6,377 nucleotides of DNA, from the NCBI GenBank assembly GCA_910585655.1, contig CAJUFW010000187.1:1-6377 (forward strand), given 5' to 3'. Positions within the stretch are counted from its first letter, which is position 1, and the number at the start of each line of letters is the position of its first letter. This document shows positions 6,359 through 6,377 of this stretch, piece after piece. The position numbers and the translations under genes were made by a program. Source of the stretch: an uncultured Lachnospiraceae bacterium. Its GTDB lineage: Bacteria; Bacillota_A; Clostridia; Lachnospirales; Lachnospiraceae. The notes below the pieces were generated by a model. The model ran no database searches and was not told the origin of the DNA. It worked only from the letters and a program-made list of their open reading frames with translations.

Positions 6359-6377
6359 CATTAGTTTTATCTTGAAA

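Larger units (their letters stand above)
6200..6377 (-). promoter_or_regulatory. 5' leader / promoter region of the polysaccharide operon (cut by window edge)
   Basis: These 178 bases precede the first gene and hold no credible coding sequence, although one frame stays open to an ATG at 6361. On the minus strand they contain a TATAAT box (6353-6358), an inverted repeat overlapping its downstream edge (6323-6353), a T-rich stretch (6308-6317), a Spo0A-box-like heptamer (within 6256-6263) and a purine-rich run ending in the ribosome binding site. The likely transcript would carry a leader of roughly 145 bases. The -35 element, if present at 16-18 bases spacing, falls on or past the window end and cannot be read. 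I saw no recognisable riboswitch and no JUMPstart/ops-like element. Confidence 0.5.

Noticed and set aside
6200..6361. In-frame N-terminal extension of the NeuD-like gene starting at the ATG at 6361
   Set aside because: The extra 54 residues do not resemble the family, there is no ribosome binding site at 6361, the ATG lies within the -10/dyad region, and the ATG at 6199 has a well-spaced GAAGGA.
1..6377. Mobile elements, CRISPR arrays, tRNA or rRNA genes
   Set aside because: No transposase-like protein, terminal repeats, regularly spaced direct repeats or structured RNA gene was found. Essentially all of the window left of 6200 is contiguous polysaccharide genes.

Overview
The window is a single, tightly packed minus-strand operon for assembly of a surface polysaccharide (capsule or exopolysaccharide). 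It is transcribed from the right edge toward position 1. Strong AGGAGG-type ribosome binding sites, GTG starts, low to moderate GC and the protein families (a PglC-size sugar transferase with the TPTHQL and SLDELPQLWN signatures, and a GT4 with the YTAHGFHFYQG signature) point to a Firmicute, most likely a Clostridia member of the Lachnospiraceae type. That placement is inference from family resemblance. No phylogenetic marker gene is present.

Layout in transcription order, right to left. A leader of about 180 bases (6200-6377) carries a TATAAT box and a 12-bp inverted repeat. Next come a NeuD/PglD-like hexapeptide-repeat protein (5642-6199), a monotopic phosphoglycosyl transferase (5019-5642), an extended SDR sugar-nucleotide epimerase or reductase (4129-5022), a GT4 glycosyltransferase (2951-4132), a GT2 (1938-2924), a GT32 (1145-1936), a second GT2 (231-1148) and the N-terminal part of a third GT2 (1-250, cut by the window edge). 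Four junctions overlap by 1, 4, 4 and 20 bases, one more by 4, and one has a 1-base gap. No internal terminator and no gap over 30 bases were seen, so co-transcription and translational coupling are likely.

Probable joint function: the phosphoglycosyl transferase loads the first sugar-1-phosphate onto undecaprenyl phosphate. The SDR enzyme, and perhaps the NeuD-like protein, prepare or modify that first sugar nucleotide. The GT4 adds the second sugar, and the GT2, GT32, GT2 and GT2 enzymes extend the repeat unit on the cytoplasmic face of the membrane. Flippase (Wzx), polymerase (Wzy) and chain-length control genes are not in the window and presumably lie to the left or upstream.

The most notable points are these. 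The NeuD-like protein has Gly where the family's catalytic His is expected and lacks the last part of the usual hexapeptide domain. A near-perfect dyad abuts the -10 box. Base composition steps from roughly 47-48% GC in the conserved first genes to roughly 22-35% in the downstream glycosyltransferases, which suggests a mosaic locus. I found no mobile element, RNA gene, CRISPR array or clearly new system.
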